A stretch of 64,000 bases of DNA, from the NCBI GenBank assembly GCA_034423775.1, contig CP139918.1, forward strand, positions 2,604,001-2,668,000. The letters run 5' to 3'. Origin of the DNA: Alphaproteobacteria bacterium US3C007 (GTDB lineage Bacteria; Pseudomonadota; Alphaproteobacteria; Rhodobacterales; Rhodobacteraceae). Numbering within the stretch: position 1 is the first letter of the stretch; the number at the start of each line of letters is the position of its first letter. A program made the translations under genes and the position numbers. The notes under the pieces were generated by a model, which worked only from the letters and a program-made list of their open reading frames with translations, ran no database searches and was not told where the DNA came from. Below are positions 56,140 to 64,000 of the stretch, piece after piece.

Positions 56140-59100
56140 ATGATGGCCAACACCGTAACAATTGGGGGCGTACCAGAGGGGTTTGACGCAGATATTATTT
56201 TGCGCCAAATGCAGCGAGATGGGCGCCCTCTTATGCATATTGCACGGGATGATAAGCGGTTGGCGGCCTTTGCCGAAGCGGTGCGGTTTTTTGCACCAGA
56301 CATGCCCGTGATAGAGTTTCCCGCTTGGGATTGTTTGCCCTATGACCGGGTATCGCCGAATGCGGATATTTCAGCCCGTCGGATGGCCACATTGGCCGGG
56401 CTTGTGCATGGCATGCCCAAACAATTCATCTTGCTTACCACGTTGAATGCGGCGATGCAGCGCTTACCGGCGCGCCAGGTGTTGCGCGATGCGGCATTTC
56501 GGGCCGAGGTCGGCCGGCCAATCGATGAAGAGGCGCTGCGTTCTTTTTTGGTTCGTATGGGTTTTTCTAAGGCGCCGACGGTGCTGGAGCCCGGAGATTA
56601 CGCCATTCGCGGTGGGATTATCGATATTTATCCTCCGGGTGATTTGGGCCCAATTCGTTTGGATTTGTTCGGGGATGTATTGGATGGGGCGCGTCGGTTT
56701 GACCCGGTCAGTCAACGCACAACTGAAACATTATCTGAGATTGAATTATCGCCCGTCTCGGAAGTGATTTTGGATGAGGCGGCAATCACCCGGTTTCGTC
56801 AAAATTACCGTAGCGAATTCGGGGCAGCCCGCAGCGATGATCCGTTGTATGAATCGATAAGTGCAGGCCAAAAGGTTCAAGGGTTTGAACATTGGTTGCC
56901 GTTTTTTCACGCGCATTTGGAAAGCCTGTTCGATTACCTCCCAGAGGTTTGCGTGAGCTTTGATGACCAATTCGAGCCCGCGCGACTGGCGCGTTGGGAA
57001 GGTATTGAGGACCAATATGAAACGCGTAAATTGGCGATGCAGGCCAAGCAACGCTTGGATTCCGTTTACAAACCGGTCACGCCAACGGCGCTGTATTTAG
57101 ATGACGCGGCGTGGGCGGCCAGTTTAAACGGGCATAAAGTGTTAAAATTGCATCCTTTGGCGCATGCCAGCGGGCCGGGTGTGATTGACGCGCAAGGGCG
57201 TATGGGGCGTAATTTTGCGCCAGAGCGCCAACAGGAAACGGTAAGCCTTTTCAATGCATTATGTCAGCATATTCAGAAAAAATCAGTGATTGGCCCCGTG
57301 ATTTTAGCAAGCTATTCCGACGGCTCTTGTGAACGCTTAAGTGGATTGGTCAGCGATGAAGGGTTTGGCGATCCTGTCAAAATAAACACCCGGGCGCAAA
57401 TTGGCGATGCGGGGCTTTACGTCACGGTTTGGGGGCTTGAACATGGCTTTGAAACCCCCGATTTCACGGTCATTTCTGAACAAGATATTTTGGGGGACCG
57501 TTTGGTGCGCAGCGCCAAAAAGCGCCGCAAAGCTGAAAATTTTTTGACCGAGACGCAAAGCTTATCTGCGGGTGATTTGGTGGTGCATGTCGATCATGGG
57601 ATCGGCCGCTATCACGGGCTTGAATTGGTGACGGCGGCGGGGGCGGCGCATGAATGTCTGGTGTTGGAATATGCGGAAAGCGCGCGTCTCTATCTGCCCG
57701 TTGAAAATATTGAATTGCTTAGTAAATATGGCCATGACGAAGGCCTTTTGGATAAATTGGGTGGGGGGGCCTGGCAGGCCAAAAAGGCCAAGCTCAAGCA
57801 ACGTATTCGCGATATGGCTGATCGGTTGATCCGCGTTGCTGCCGAACGGGCTTTGCGAAAAGCGCCGATTTTAGAACCGCCGCCCGGCAGTTGGGATGCG
57901 TTTTGTGCGCGCTTTCCCTATCAGGAAACCGACGACCAGCTGATGGCAATCGGAGATGTCGTAGATGATTTAACATCGGGCGCGCCCATGGATCGGTTGA
58001 TTTGCGGGGATGTGGGGTTTGGCAAAACCGAAGTGGCTTTGCGGGCGGCCTTTGTTGCCGCGATGTCAGGCACGCAAGTCGCCGTGATCGCGCCTACCAC
58101 GTTGCTGGCGCGTCAACACGCGCAAAGCTTTGCCGAGCGGTTTCGCGGCTTTCCATTACACGTGCGCCAATTATCGCGATTTGTTTCGAACAAAGAGGCG
58201 CAAGCCACGCGCGATGGTATTAGCGACGGAACCGTTGATATTGTTGTGGGCACGCATGCCTTGCTCGCCAAATCGATCAAATTCCAGAATTTAGGGCTAC
58301 TGATTATTGACGAAGAACAACATTTTGGGGTGCAGCATAAAGAACGGCTGAAGCAGATGCGCTCTGACATTCATGTTTTAACTCTGACCGCCACGCCGAT
58401 CCCGCGTACGTTGCAATTGTCCCTTTCTGGGGTGCGCGATCTGTCGATCATCGGCACGCCGCCCGTGGATCGCTTGGCTATTCGCACCTATGTCAGTGAA
58501 TTTGATGCCGTGACCATTCGCGAAGGATTTTTGCGGGAACATTATCGCGGTGGTCAGTCCTTTTACGTGGTGCCCAGGGTCAGCGACTTGCCCGAAATCG
58601 AGGCCTTTTTGCAAGAACAGTTACCCGAGCTGACCTATGTGGTTGCGCATGGTCAAATGGCTGCAGGTGAGCTGGATCGGCGCATGAATGCGTTTTATGA
58701 TCGCCAATATGATATTTTGCTCGCCACAACGATCGTTGAATCGGGCTTGGATATTCCAAGCGCGAATACCATGGTTGTGCATCGCGCCGATATGTTTGGT
58801 CTGGCCCAGCTTTATCAAATTCGCGGTCGAGTTGGGCGTTCTAAAACCCGCGCTTATGCGTTTTTGACCACCAAGCCCCGGGTTAAATTAACCAACACGG
58901 CCAGCAAACGCCTGCGGGTGTTGGGCTCATTAGATTCTTTAGGGGCGGGGTTTACTTTGGCCTCGCAGGATTTGGATATCCGCGGCGCGGGCAATCTACT
59001 GGGGGAAGAGCAATCCGGACAAATGCGCGATGTGGGCTATGAGCTCTATCAAAATATGCTTGAAGAGGCGATTTCAAAGATCAAATCGGGCCAATTAGAG

Positions 59101-59595
59101 GGTTTGTCTGACGGTGATGATCAATGGGCCCCGCAAATCAATTTGGGCGTTTCGGTGCTGATACCAGAGAGTTTTGTCCCGGATCTCGATGTGCGGCTCG
59201 GGCTGTATCGCCGGCTTTCTGGGCTTAGCACGAAAGTGGAGTTGGAAGGTTTTGCCGCCGAACTCATCGATCGGTTCGGCGCCTTGCCCCGCGAGGTCAA
59301 TACGCTGTTATTGGTTGTGCGGATAAAGGCAATGTGCAAACGCGCGGGTATCGCCAAGCTGGATGGGGGCCCAAAAGGCGCTGTTTTGCAATTTCACAAT
59401 AATAAATTTGCCGCCCCTGAAGGCCTTGTTGAGTTCATTCAAGATCAACGCGGTTTGGCAAAGATTAAAGATAACAAATTGGTTGTGCGGCGCGATTGGA
59501 CAAAAATCAGTGATAAGATCAAGGGCTCTTTTGCTATTGCAAAAGATTTAGCGGCGAAAGCCAAGCCCAAGCCCGTGGACAGCCCAAAACCTTAA
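56140..59595 (+). CDS. mfd: transcription-repair coupling factor
   Basis: Removes RNA polymerase stalled at DNA lesions and recruits UvrA. The 1151-residue protein has an N-terminal UvrB-like part (about 1-350), a CarD-like RNA-polymerase interaction domain (L-V-V-H-V-D-H-G-I-G-R-Y at about 480), then the RecG-type translocase with G-D-V-G-F-G-K-T-E-V-A, D-E-E-Q-H-F-G and T-A-T-P-I-P-R-T, and a C-terminal TRCF domain. Tandem ATGs at 56140 and 56143; AAGG is upstream. Confidence 0.96.
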   Translation: MMANTVTIGGVPEGFDADIILRQMQRDGRPLMHIARDDKRLAAFAEAVRFFAPDMPVIEFPAWDCLPYDRVSPNADISARRMATLAGLVHGMPKQFILLTTLNAAMQRLPARQVLRDAAFRAEVGRPIDEEALRSFLVRMGFSKAPTVLEPGDYAIRGGIIDIYPPGDLGPIRLDLFGDVLDGARRFDPVSQRTTETLSEIELSPVSEVILDEAAITRFRQNYRSEFGAARSDDPLYESISAGQKVQGFEHWLPFFHAHLESLFDYLPEVCVSFDDQFEPARLARWEGIEDQYETRKLAMQAKQRLDSVYKPVTPTALYLDDAAWAASLNGHKVLKLHPLAHASGPGVIDAQGRMGRNFAPERQQETVSLFNALCQHIQKKSVIGPVILASYSDGSCERLSGLVSDEGFGDPVKINTRAQIGDAGLYVTVWGLEHGFETPDFTVISEQDILGDRLVRSAKKRRKAENFLTETQSLSAGDLVVHVDHGIGRYHGLELVTAAGAAHECLVLEYAESARLYLPVENIELLSKYGHDEGLLDKLGGGAWQAKKAKLKQRIRDMADRLIRVAAERALRKAPILEPPPGSWDAFCARFPYQETDDQLMAIGDVVDDLTSGAPMDRLICGDVGFGKTEVALRAAFVAAMSGTQVAVIAPTTLLARQHAQSFAERFRGFPLHVRQLSRFVSNKEAQATRDGISDGTVDIVVGTHALLAKSIKFQNLGLLIIDEEQHFGVQHKERLKQMRSDIHVLTLTATPIPRTLQLSLSGVRDLSIIGTPPVDRLAIRTYVSEFDAVTIREGFLREHYRGGQSFYVVPRVSDLPEIEAFLQEQLPELTYVVAHGQMAAGELDRRMNAFYDRQYDILLATTIVESGLDIPSANTMVVHRADMFGLAQLYQIRGRVGRSKTRAYAFLTTKPRVKLTNTASKRLRVLGSLDSLGAGFTLASQDLDIRGAGNLLGEEQSGQMRDVGYELYQNMLEEAISKIKSGQLEGLSDGDDQWAPQINLGVSVLIPESFVPDLDVRLGLYRRLSGLSTKVELEGFAAELIDRFGALPREVNTLLLVVRIKAMCKRAGIAKLDGGPKGAVLQFHNNKFAAPEGLVEFIQDQRGLAKIKDNKLVVRRDWTKISDKIKGSFAIAKDLAAKAKPKPVDSPKP

Positions 59596-59642
59596 GCGCC
59601 CTGAGCATCCTGCCATGCGTTGGGCCGTTTTGGAGTAATGTG

Positions 59643-60296
59643 CTAACGGCTGGTCTCTGTGAGACGGCGCTTCACATATGACGAGACGTGGCCGATCATG
59701 TCATCCATGTGCCGGTCCTCAAAGAAATGCCCTGATCCCTCAAGTTCCGTATGCGTGATGGTAATGCCTTTTTGTTCATGCAGTTTTTCAACCAGCCCAA
59801 CCGTGTCGGCGGGCGGGGCAATCCGATCTTCGGTGCCATTGATGATCAAACCAGAAGACGGGCAGGGCGCCAAAAATGAGAAATCGTACATGTTGGCGGG
59901 GGGGGAGGCGGAAATGAAACCGGTAATTTCGGGGCGGCGCATTAACAATTGCATGCCAATCCATGCGCCAAAGCTAAACCCTGCAACCCAACAATGTTTT
60001 GAGTTGTTATTCATCGATTGAAGGTAATCGAGCGCCGCGGCCGCATCGCTTAATTCACCAACGCCTTGATCATACTCGCCTTGGCTGCGCCCGACACCCC
60101 GAAAATTAAAGCGTAGAACGGTAAAACCCATATTGTAAAATGCGTAATGCAAATTATAGACGACCTTATTGTTCATCGTGCCGCCAAATTGCGGATGCGG
60201 ATGTAAAACGATGGCGATAGGCGCATCGCGATCTTTTTGCGGATGATAGCGGCCTTCAAGACGACCTTCAGGACCGGGAAAAATTACCTCAGGCAT
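59643..60296 (-). CDS. alpha/beta hydrolase
   Basis: A 217-residue cytoplasmic alpha/beta hydrolase. H-P-H-P-Q-F-G-G-T-M-N-N near the N-terminus, the nucleophile elbow G-F-S-F-G, the aspartate in G-T-E-D-R-I and the catalytic histidine in G-S-G-H-F-F are all in place. This short family with the HPHP motif is widespread in proteobacteria, and its substrate is not established. It is divergent from iscR, sharing the intergenic region with the operator at 60355. Confidence 0.88.
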   Translation of the reverse strand: MPEVIFPGPEGRLEGRYHPQKDRDAPIAIVLHPHPQFGGTMNNKVVYNLHYAFYNMGFTVLRFNFRGVGRSQGEYDQGVGELSDAAAALDYLQSMNNNSKHCWVAGFSFGAWIGMQLLMRRPEITGFISASPPANMYDFSFLAPCPSSGLIINGTEDRIAPPADTVGLVEKLHEQKGITITHTELEGSGHFFEDRHMDDMIGHVSSYVKRRLTETSR

Positions 60297-60332
60297 ACGC
60301 TTTTTTCTCTCCTTGGCGCCGGCGGCTTATTG

Positions 60333-60369
60333 TTGACAGTTTATATCAACCATATTAGAACTATTCTAA
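60333..60369 (+). promoter_or_regulatory. iscR-suf promoter with overlapping palindromic operator
   Basis: TTGACA (60333-60338), a 17-base spacer and TAGAAC (60356-60361) form a plausible sigma-70 promoter. The palindrome TTAGAA-CTA-TTCTAA (60355-60369) lies over the -10, as expected for a repressor site, most likely for the product of iscR 78 bases downstream. Confidence 0.65.
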
Positions 60370-60446
60370 ATTGCTCTGCGGCGTTTGATTGGGGTTGCAG
60401 ATAGTCTGTGCAGCAATGCAGGTCAATCAATTTGCGGGATGAAACG

Positions 60447-60908
60447 ATGAAACTCAGCACGAAAGGCAGATATGCAATGGTCGCTTTGTCCGATATCGCC
60501 TTGCAACCGCAGGACGCGCTGGTGACATTGGCTGATATTTCCAAGCGTCAGAACATCTCGTTGGCTTATTTGGAGCAGCTGTTTGTAAAATTAAGGCGCT
60601 CTGGTTTGGTACAATCTGTTCGGGGGCCGGGCGGTGGCTACAAATTGGGCAAATCGCCCCATGAGATGCGGATTATTGATGTTTTGTCGGCGGTCGATGA
60701 AAAGCTGGATGCCATGCATAAAGGCGCGGGCGCCACTGGGGGGCTTTCTGGCAGCCGCGCGCAATCACTAACCAACCGCCTGTGGGAGGGGTTGAGCGCG
60801 CATGTATACGTATTTTTGCACCAGACCCGTTTATCGGATGTGATCGAGAATGATCTTATGCCATGTCCGGCGATTCCTTCGTTTTTGTCATTGGTTGATG
60901 AGGAATGA
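60447..60908 (+). CDS. iscR: Rrf2-family iron-sulfur regulator IscR, single-cysteine form
   Basis: A 153-residue Rrf2-family repressor with the N-terminal winged helix M-K-L-S-T-K-G-R-Y-A-M-V-A-L and R-G-P-G-G-G-Y wing. The three cysteines that bind the cluster in E. coli IscR are missing; the only cysteine is C140 in M-P-C-P near the end. I recall that Rhodobacter IscR has the same property and senses iron differently. I start at ATG 60447; the upstream frame lacks support. The stop overlaps the cysteine desulfurase ATG. Confidence 0.93.
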   Translation: MKLSTKGRYAMVALSDIALQPQDALVTLADISKRQNISLAYLEQLFVKLRRSGLVQSVRGPGGGYKLGKSPHEMRIIDVLSAVDEKLDAMHKGAGATGGLSGSRAQSLTNRLWEGLSAHVYVFLHQTRLSDVIENDLMPCPAIPSFLSLVDEE

Positions 60909-61954
60909 ACCGGGTTTACTTAGATTATAACGCCAGTGCACCGCTGCGCGAAGAGGCGCGCGAGGCTATGGTGCACGCCATGGCGCTTGCGGGAAACCCA
61001 TCTTCGGTGCATGCTGAAGGGCGTCAGGCGCGCGCTATAGTGGAAACAGCCCGCCAGCAGGTTGCCGCGGCACTGGGCGCGCAGGGCGCGGATGTTATCT
61101 TTACATCCGGCGCCACTGAAGCGGCTGGATTGGCGCTGACCGGACGCGGCATTCGCTGCGCGGATATTGAGCATGAAGCCGTGTCCTCATGGTGTCAGAG
61201 CGATTTGAGTTGCGGCTTAGATGGCGGGGTGGCTTGCCAAGCGCCCGGGGCAACGGCGCTGCAATTGGCAAATTCTGAAACGGGCATTCTGCAGCAATTG
61301 CCCGATGGTTTGGCGCTGTGCGATATGACGCAGGCGTTTGGAAAACTTCCCGTTGCGTTTCACTGGAGCGGCGCCACTATGGCGCTTGTCTCTGCGCATA
61401 AAATTGGTGGGCCCAAAGGCGTTGGCGCATTGATCGTTAAGCGCGGAACCGAGGTCGCAGCGCAAATCAAAGGCGGTGGGCAAGAAATGGGCCGCCGTTC
61501 GGGCACTGAAAACGTGATTGGAATCGCCGGTTTTGGCGCCGCGGCCGAGGCCGCACAGCGCGACTTGGCCGATGGCGTTTGGGAGCAAGTTGAAAAACTT
61601 AGAAACATTCTAGAAAAGGCGGTTGCACAATCCGCTTCGGAGACTATTTTTGTAGGTCAGGGTGGTCGCAGATTGCCCAATACGAGTTACATGATTTCGG
61701 AGGGTTGGCGCGGGGAAACCCAAGTGATGCAAATGGATTTGGCGGGGTTTTCAGTCTCTGCAGGCTCTGCCTGTTCGAGCGGAAAAGTAAAACGCAGCCG
61801 GGTTTTGCAAGCCATGGGGTTTTCAGCTGAGCAAGCAGCCTGCGCGCTTCGAGTGAGTTTGGGGCCGCAGAATAAACAAGAAGATATCGAGCGCTTTGTC
61901 GAGGTTTGGGGCGCTCATCAACATCGGTTACAAGGTCGCCGCCGTAGCGCCTAG
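60905..61954 (+). CDS. cysteine desulfurase (NifS/IscS type)
   Basis: Takes sulfur from cysteine for Fe-S assembly; PLP enzyme, 349 residues. The PLP lysine is in [10 protein letters not shown], and the persulfide cysteine lies in [10 protein letters not shown], in a loop of class I type (NifS/IscS) and not the SufS type. It is shorter than the roughly 400-residue IscS. It is coupled to iscR by an ATGA overlap and lies 20 bases ahead of sufB, so it probably supplies the SUF system. Confidence 0.92.
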   Translation: MNRVYLDYNASAPLREEAREAMVHAMALAGNPSSVHAEGRQARAIVETARQQVAAALGAQGADVIFTSGATEAAGLALTGRGIRCADIEHEAVSSWCQSDLSCGLDGGVACQAPGATALQLANSETGILQQLPDGLALCDMTQAFGKLPVAFHWSGATMALVSAHKIGGPKGVGALIVKRGTEVAAQIKGGGQEMGRRSGTENVIGIAGFGAAAEAAQRDLADGVWEQVEKLRNILEKAVAQSASETIFVGQGGRRLPNTSYMISEGWRGETQVMQMDLAGFSVSAGSACSSGKVKRSRVLQAMGFSAEQAACALRVSLGPQNKQEDIERFVEVWGAHQHRLQGRRRSA

Positions 61955-61974
61955 CCAATAATAAGGAGGCCAAA

Positions 61975-63498
61975 ATGGCTGCTTTGGATCAAATGGACGT
62001 CAAAGAGGGTGTCGATCAGGAAACTGTTGACGCGGTGCGCGAAGTTGGCGGTGCCTATAAATACGGGTGGGATACCGAGATTGAAATGGAATACGCCCCG
62101 AAAGGCGTGAACCCTGATATCGTGCGGCTGATCTCGGAAAAGAATGATGAACCGGACTGGATGACCGAGTGGCGTTTGCAAGCTTTTGCCCGCTGGGAGC
62201 AAATGCAAGAGCCGGATTGGGCGATGGTCAGCTACCCGAAAATAGATTTTCAGGATCAATATTATTACGCGCGCCCCAAATCAATGATTGAAAAGCCAAA
62301 ATCGCTGGATGAGGTGGATCCAAAGCTTTTGGCAACGTATGAAAAGCTGGGGATTCCGTTGAAGGAACAAATGATCTTGGCCGGAGTGGAATCCGATCAA
62401 GAGGTTCCCGCCGAGGGCCGTAAAGTGGCAGTTGATGCGGTGTTTGACAGCGTTTCTGTGGGCACCACGTTTAAAGAAGAGCTGAAAAAAGCGGGTGTGA
62501 TCTTCTGTTCGATCTCCGAAGCGATCAAAGATTACCCCGAATTGGTGCGCCAATATCTTGGCTCGGTTGTGCCGGTGTCTGACAATTACTATGCGACGTT
62601 GAACAGCGCTGTATTTTCGGATGGTTCATTCGTTTACATTCCACCGGGCGTGCGCTGCCCGATGGAGCTGTCTACCTATTTTCGCATCAATGCGGAAAAT
62701 ACCGGTCAGTTTGAACGCACACTGATCATCGCCGATAAGGGCGCCTATGTCAGCTATCTGGAGGGCTGCACGGCCCCCAAGCGGGACACCACGCAATTGC
62801 ACGCGGCGGTCGTTGAGTTGGTGTTGCTAGAAGATGCCGAAATTAAATATTCGACGGTTCAAAACTGGTTCCCGGGCGATGAGGAAGGCAAAGGTGGCAT
62901 TTACAACTTTGTGACCAAACGTGCAGATTGCCGCGGCGATCGCGCCAAAGTCATGTGGACGCAGGTTGAAACCGGGTCGGCCGTGACTTGGAAATACCCC
63001 TCTTGCATTCTACGCGGTGATGAAAGCCAGGGCGAGTTTTATTCGATCGCGATCGCGAACAATCACCAGCAGGCGGATACTGGCACAAAAATGATCCATT
63101 TGGGTAAAAACACAAAATCTCGGATTGTCTCGAAGGGGATCTCTGCAGGCGTGGCGCAAAACACCTACCGTGGGCAGGTTTCAATGCATCCCAAGGCCAA
63201 AAACAGCCGTAATTATACGCAATGCGATAGTCTGTTGATCGGTGATAAATGCGGGGCGCATACGGTGCCTTACATCGAGGTGAAGAACAATTCTTCGCGC
63301 GTTGAGCATGAAGCGACCACGTCAAAGGTTGATGATGATCAGCTGTTTTATTGTCGACAGCGCGGAATGGATGAAGAAGAGGCTGTCGCGCTGGTTGTGA
63401 ATGGCTTTTGTAAAGATGTTTTGCAGGCTTTGCCGATGGAGTTTGCGATGGAAGCGCAGCAATTGGTTGCGATCAGTCTGGAAGGCTCGGTGGGCTAG
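61975..63498 (+). CDS. sufB: Fe-S cluster assembly scaffold SufB
   Basis: Scaffold subunit of the SufBCD complex, 507 residues. Recognisable blocks: [26 protein letters not shown], and the C-terminal [12 protein letters not shown] strong AAGGAGG site precedes ATG 61975. The 107-base gap to sufC (63499-63605) holds no gene. Confidence 0.96.
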   Translation: MAALDQMDVKEGVDQETVDAVREVGGAYKYGWDTEIEMEYAPKGVNPDIVRLISEKNDEPDWMTEWRLQAFARWEQMQEPDWAMVSYPKIDFQDQYYYARPKSMIEKPKSLDEVDPKLLATYEKLGIPLKEQMILAGVESDQEVPAEGRKVAVDAVFDSVSVGTTFKEELKKAGVIFCSISEAIKDYPELVRQYLGSVVPVSDNYYATLNSAVFSDGSFVYIPPGVRCPMELSTYFRINAENTGQFERTLIIADKGAYVSYLEGCTAPKRDTTQLHAAVVELVLLEDAEIKYSTVQNWFPGDEEGKGGIYNFVTKRADCRGDRAKVMWTQVETGSAVTWKYPSCILRGDESQGEFYSIAIANNHQQADTGTKMIHLGKNTKSRIVSKGISAGVAQNTYRGQVSMHPKAKNSRNYTQCDSLLIGDKCGAHTVPYIEVKNNSSRVEHEATTSKVDDDQLFYCRQRGMDEEEAVALVVNGFCKDVLQALPMEFAMEAQQLVAISLEGSVG

Positions 63499-63605
63499 CC
63501 GCGCCGTTGTGGCGATCCGGGGCAAGCTGCGTGCGATGAAAACGTTAGATCGGGTGTGTCAGAGTGGAAGAACAAACCCGTTAATCAATCAATTTGAGGT
63601 AAGAG

Positions 63606-64000
63606 ATGTTAGAAATTAAAGATCTTCACGTGTCGTTGGAAGAAGAAGATAAGCAAATTTTAAAAGGCGTGAATTTAACGGTTGAAGCGGGCAAAGTGCA
63701 CGCGATCATGGGGCCGAACGGATCTGGAAAATCCACTTTGTCTTATGTCTTAAGCGGTAAGGATGGCTATGAGGTGACGGGCGGAAGCGCGGCATTAGAT
63801 TCGGTTGATCTGCTTGAAATGGACCCTGAAGAGCGCGCGGCTGCCGGCTTGTTTTTAGCCTTCCAATACCCGGTTGAAATCCCCGGCGTTGGAAATATGA
63901 CGTTTCTACGCACCGCGGTGAACGCCCAACGCAAGGCACGGGGCGAAGAAGAAATGAGCGCTGCCGAGTTTTTGAAACTTGTCCGCGCCAAGGCGAAAAC
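63606..64000 (+). CDS. sufC: Fe-S assembly ATPase SufC, 5' part
   Basis: The first 131 codons of an ABC-type ATPase, cut by the window end. It starts M-L-E-I-K-D-L-H-V and has the Walker A motif G-P-N-G-S-G-K-S-T, then the Q-loop in L-A-F-Q-Y-P-V-E-I-P-G-V, which is characteristic of SufC. SufC drives conformational change in the SufBCD scaffold. GAGG precedes ATG 63606. SufD and other partners are expected to follow outside the window. Confidence 0.95.
   Translation, partial: MLEIKDLHVSLEEEDKQILKGVNLTVEAGKVHAIMGPNGSGKSTLSYVLSGKDGYEVTGGSAALDSVDLLEMDPEERAAAGLFLAFQYPVEIPGVGNMTFLRTAVNAQRKARGEEEMSAAEFLKLVRAKAK

Overview
The window looks like chromosomal DNA of a roseobacter-type alphaproteobacterium (Rhodobacterales). 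The evidence is the tail-end genes of a gene transfer agent (GTA), a three-gene pyruvate dehydrogenase operon in which both E1-beta and E2 carry a lipoyl domain, a ChpT phosphotransferase, single-cysteine versions of DksA and IscR, a metal-site HemB without cysteines, and OlsB/OlsA ornithine-lipid genes. Base composition is moderate by eye and gene density is very high, with many ATGA/TGATG stop-start overlaps. I see no insertion sequence, integrase, tRNA, rRNA or CRISPR array. Almost everything is conserved core genome.

Layout: 1-5.4 kb, the last four GTA tail/baseplate genes (distal tail, hub, NlpC/P60 peptidase, megatron). 5.6-6.4 kb, cysE. 6.5-10.3 kb (minus strand), pdhC-pdhB-pdhA. 10.4-13.1 kb (minus strand), an FtsB-like protein, a class I aldolase and pgk. 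13.2-14.4 kb, two tandem cyclophilins. 14.4-20.8 kb, tyrS, anmK and the zwf-pgl-pgi operon behind a perfect 12-bp palindrome. 20.8-24.5 kb, an M48 protease, a CoxE-like VWA protein with a MoxR ATPase, and dksA. 24.5-26.5 kb, a flavin monooxygenase and xth. 26.5-28.4 kb, the one accessory-looking island (see below). 28.5-36.5 kb, erpA, dgt, argS, a SPOR protein, nagZ, scpA-scpB and a double-domain dCTP deaminase. 36.9-44.1 kb, a DUF2059 protein, rplU-rpmA, a LysE exporter, a double GNAT protein, obg and proB-proA. 44.1-50.9 kb, chpT, a DUF3553 protein, olsB-olsA, a ThiE-like protein, a TrmJ-like methyltransferase, ctaA and an M32 carboxypeptidase. 50.9-60.3 kb, gyrA, a SYLF lipoprotein, hemB, a membrane protein, mfd and a hydrolase. 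60.3-64 kb, the iron-sulfur operon iscR-cysteine desulfurase-sufB-sufC, which runs off the end.

The strongest candidate for something undescribed is at 26.5-28.4 kb. A 138-residue protein carries six copies of an 11-residue motif, G-x-x-[VT]-[EH]-[ML]-F-T-S-A-S, at an exact 21-residue spacing, and the protein ends at the last residue of the sixth copy. It has no cysteine and no signal peptide. It sits behind an AT-rich leader with a 13-bp direct repeat. A 359-residue helical protein of no family I can name follows it, separated by a long-loop inverted repeat. The layout resembles a multi-core peptide precursor with a partner protein, or a scaffold of short binding motifs; the sequence alone does not decide between them.

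Central carbon genes are concentrated here: upper Entner-Doudoroff/pentose phosphate steps (zwf, pgl, pgi), aldolase, pgk and the pyruvate dehydrogenase complex. There is also a coherent iron theme, with IscR, cysteine desulfurase, SufB, SufC, the A-type carrier ErpA, HemB and heme A synthase in the same window.
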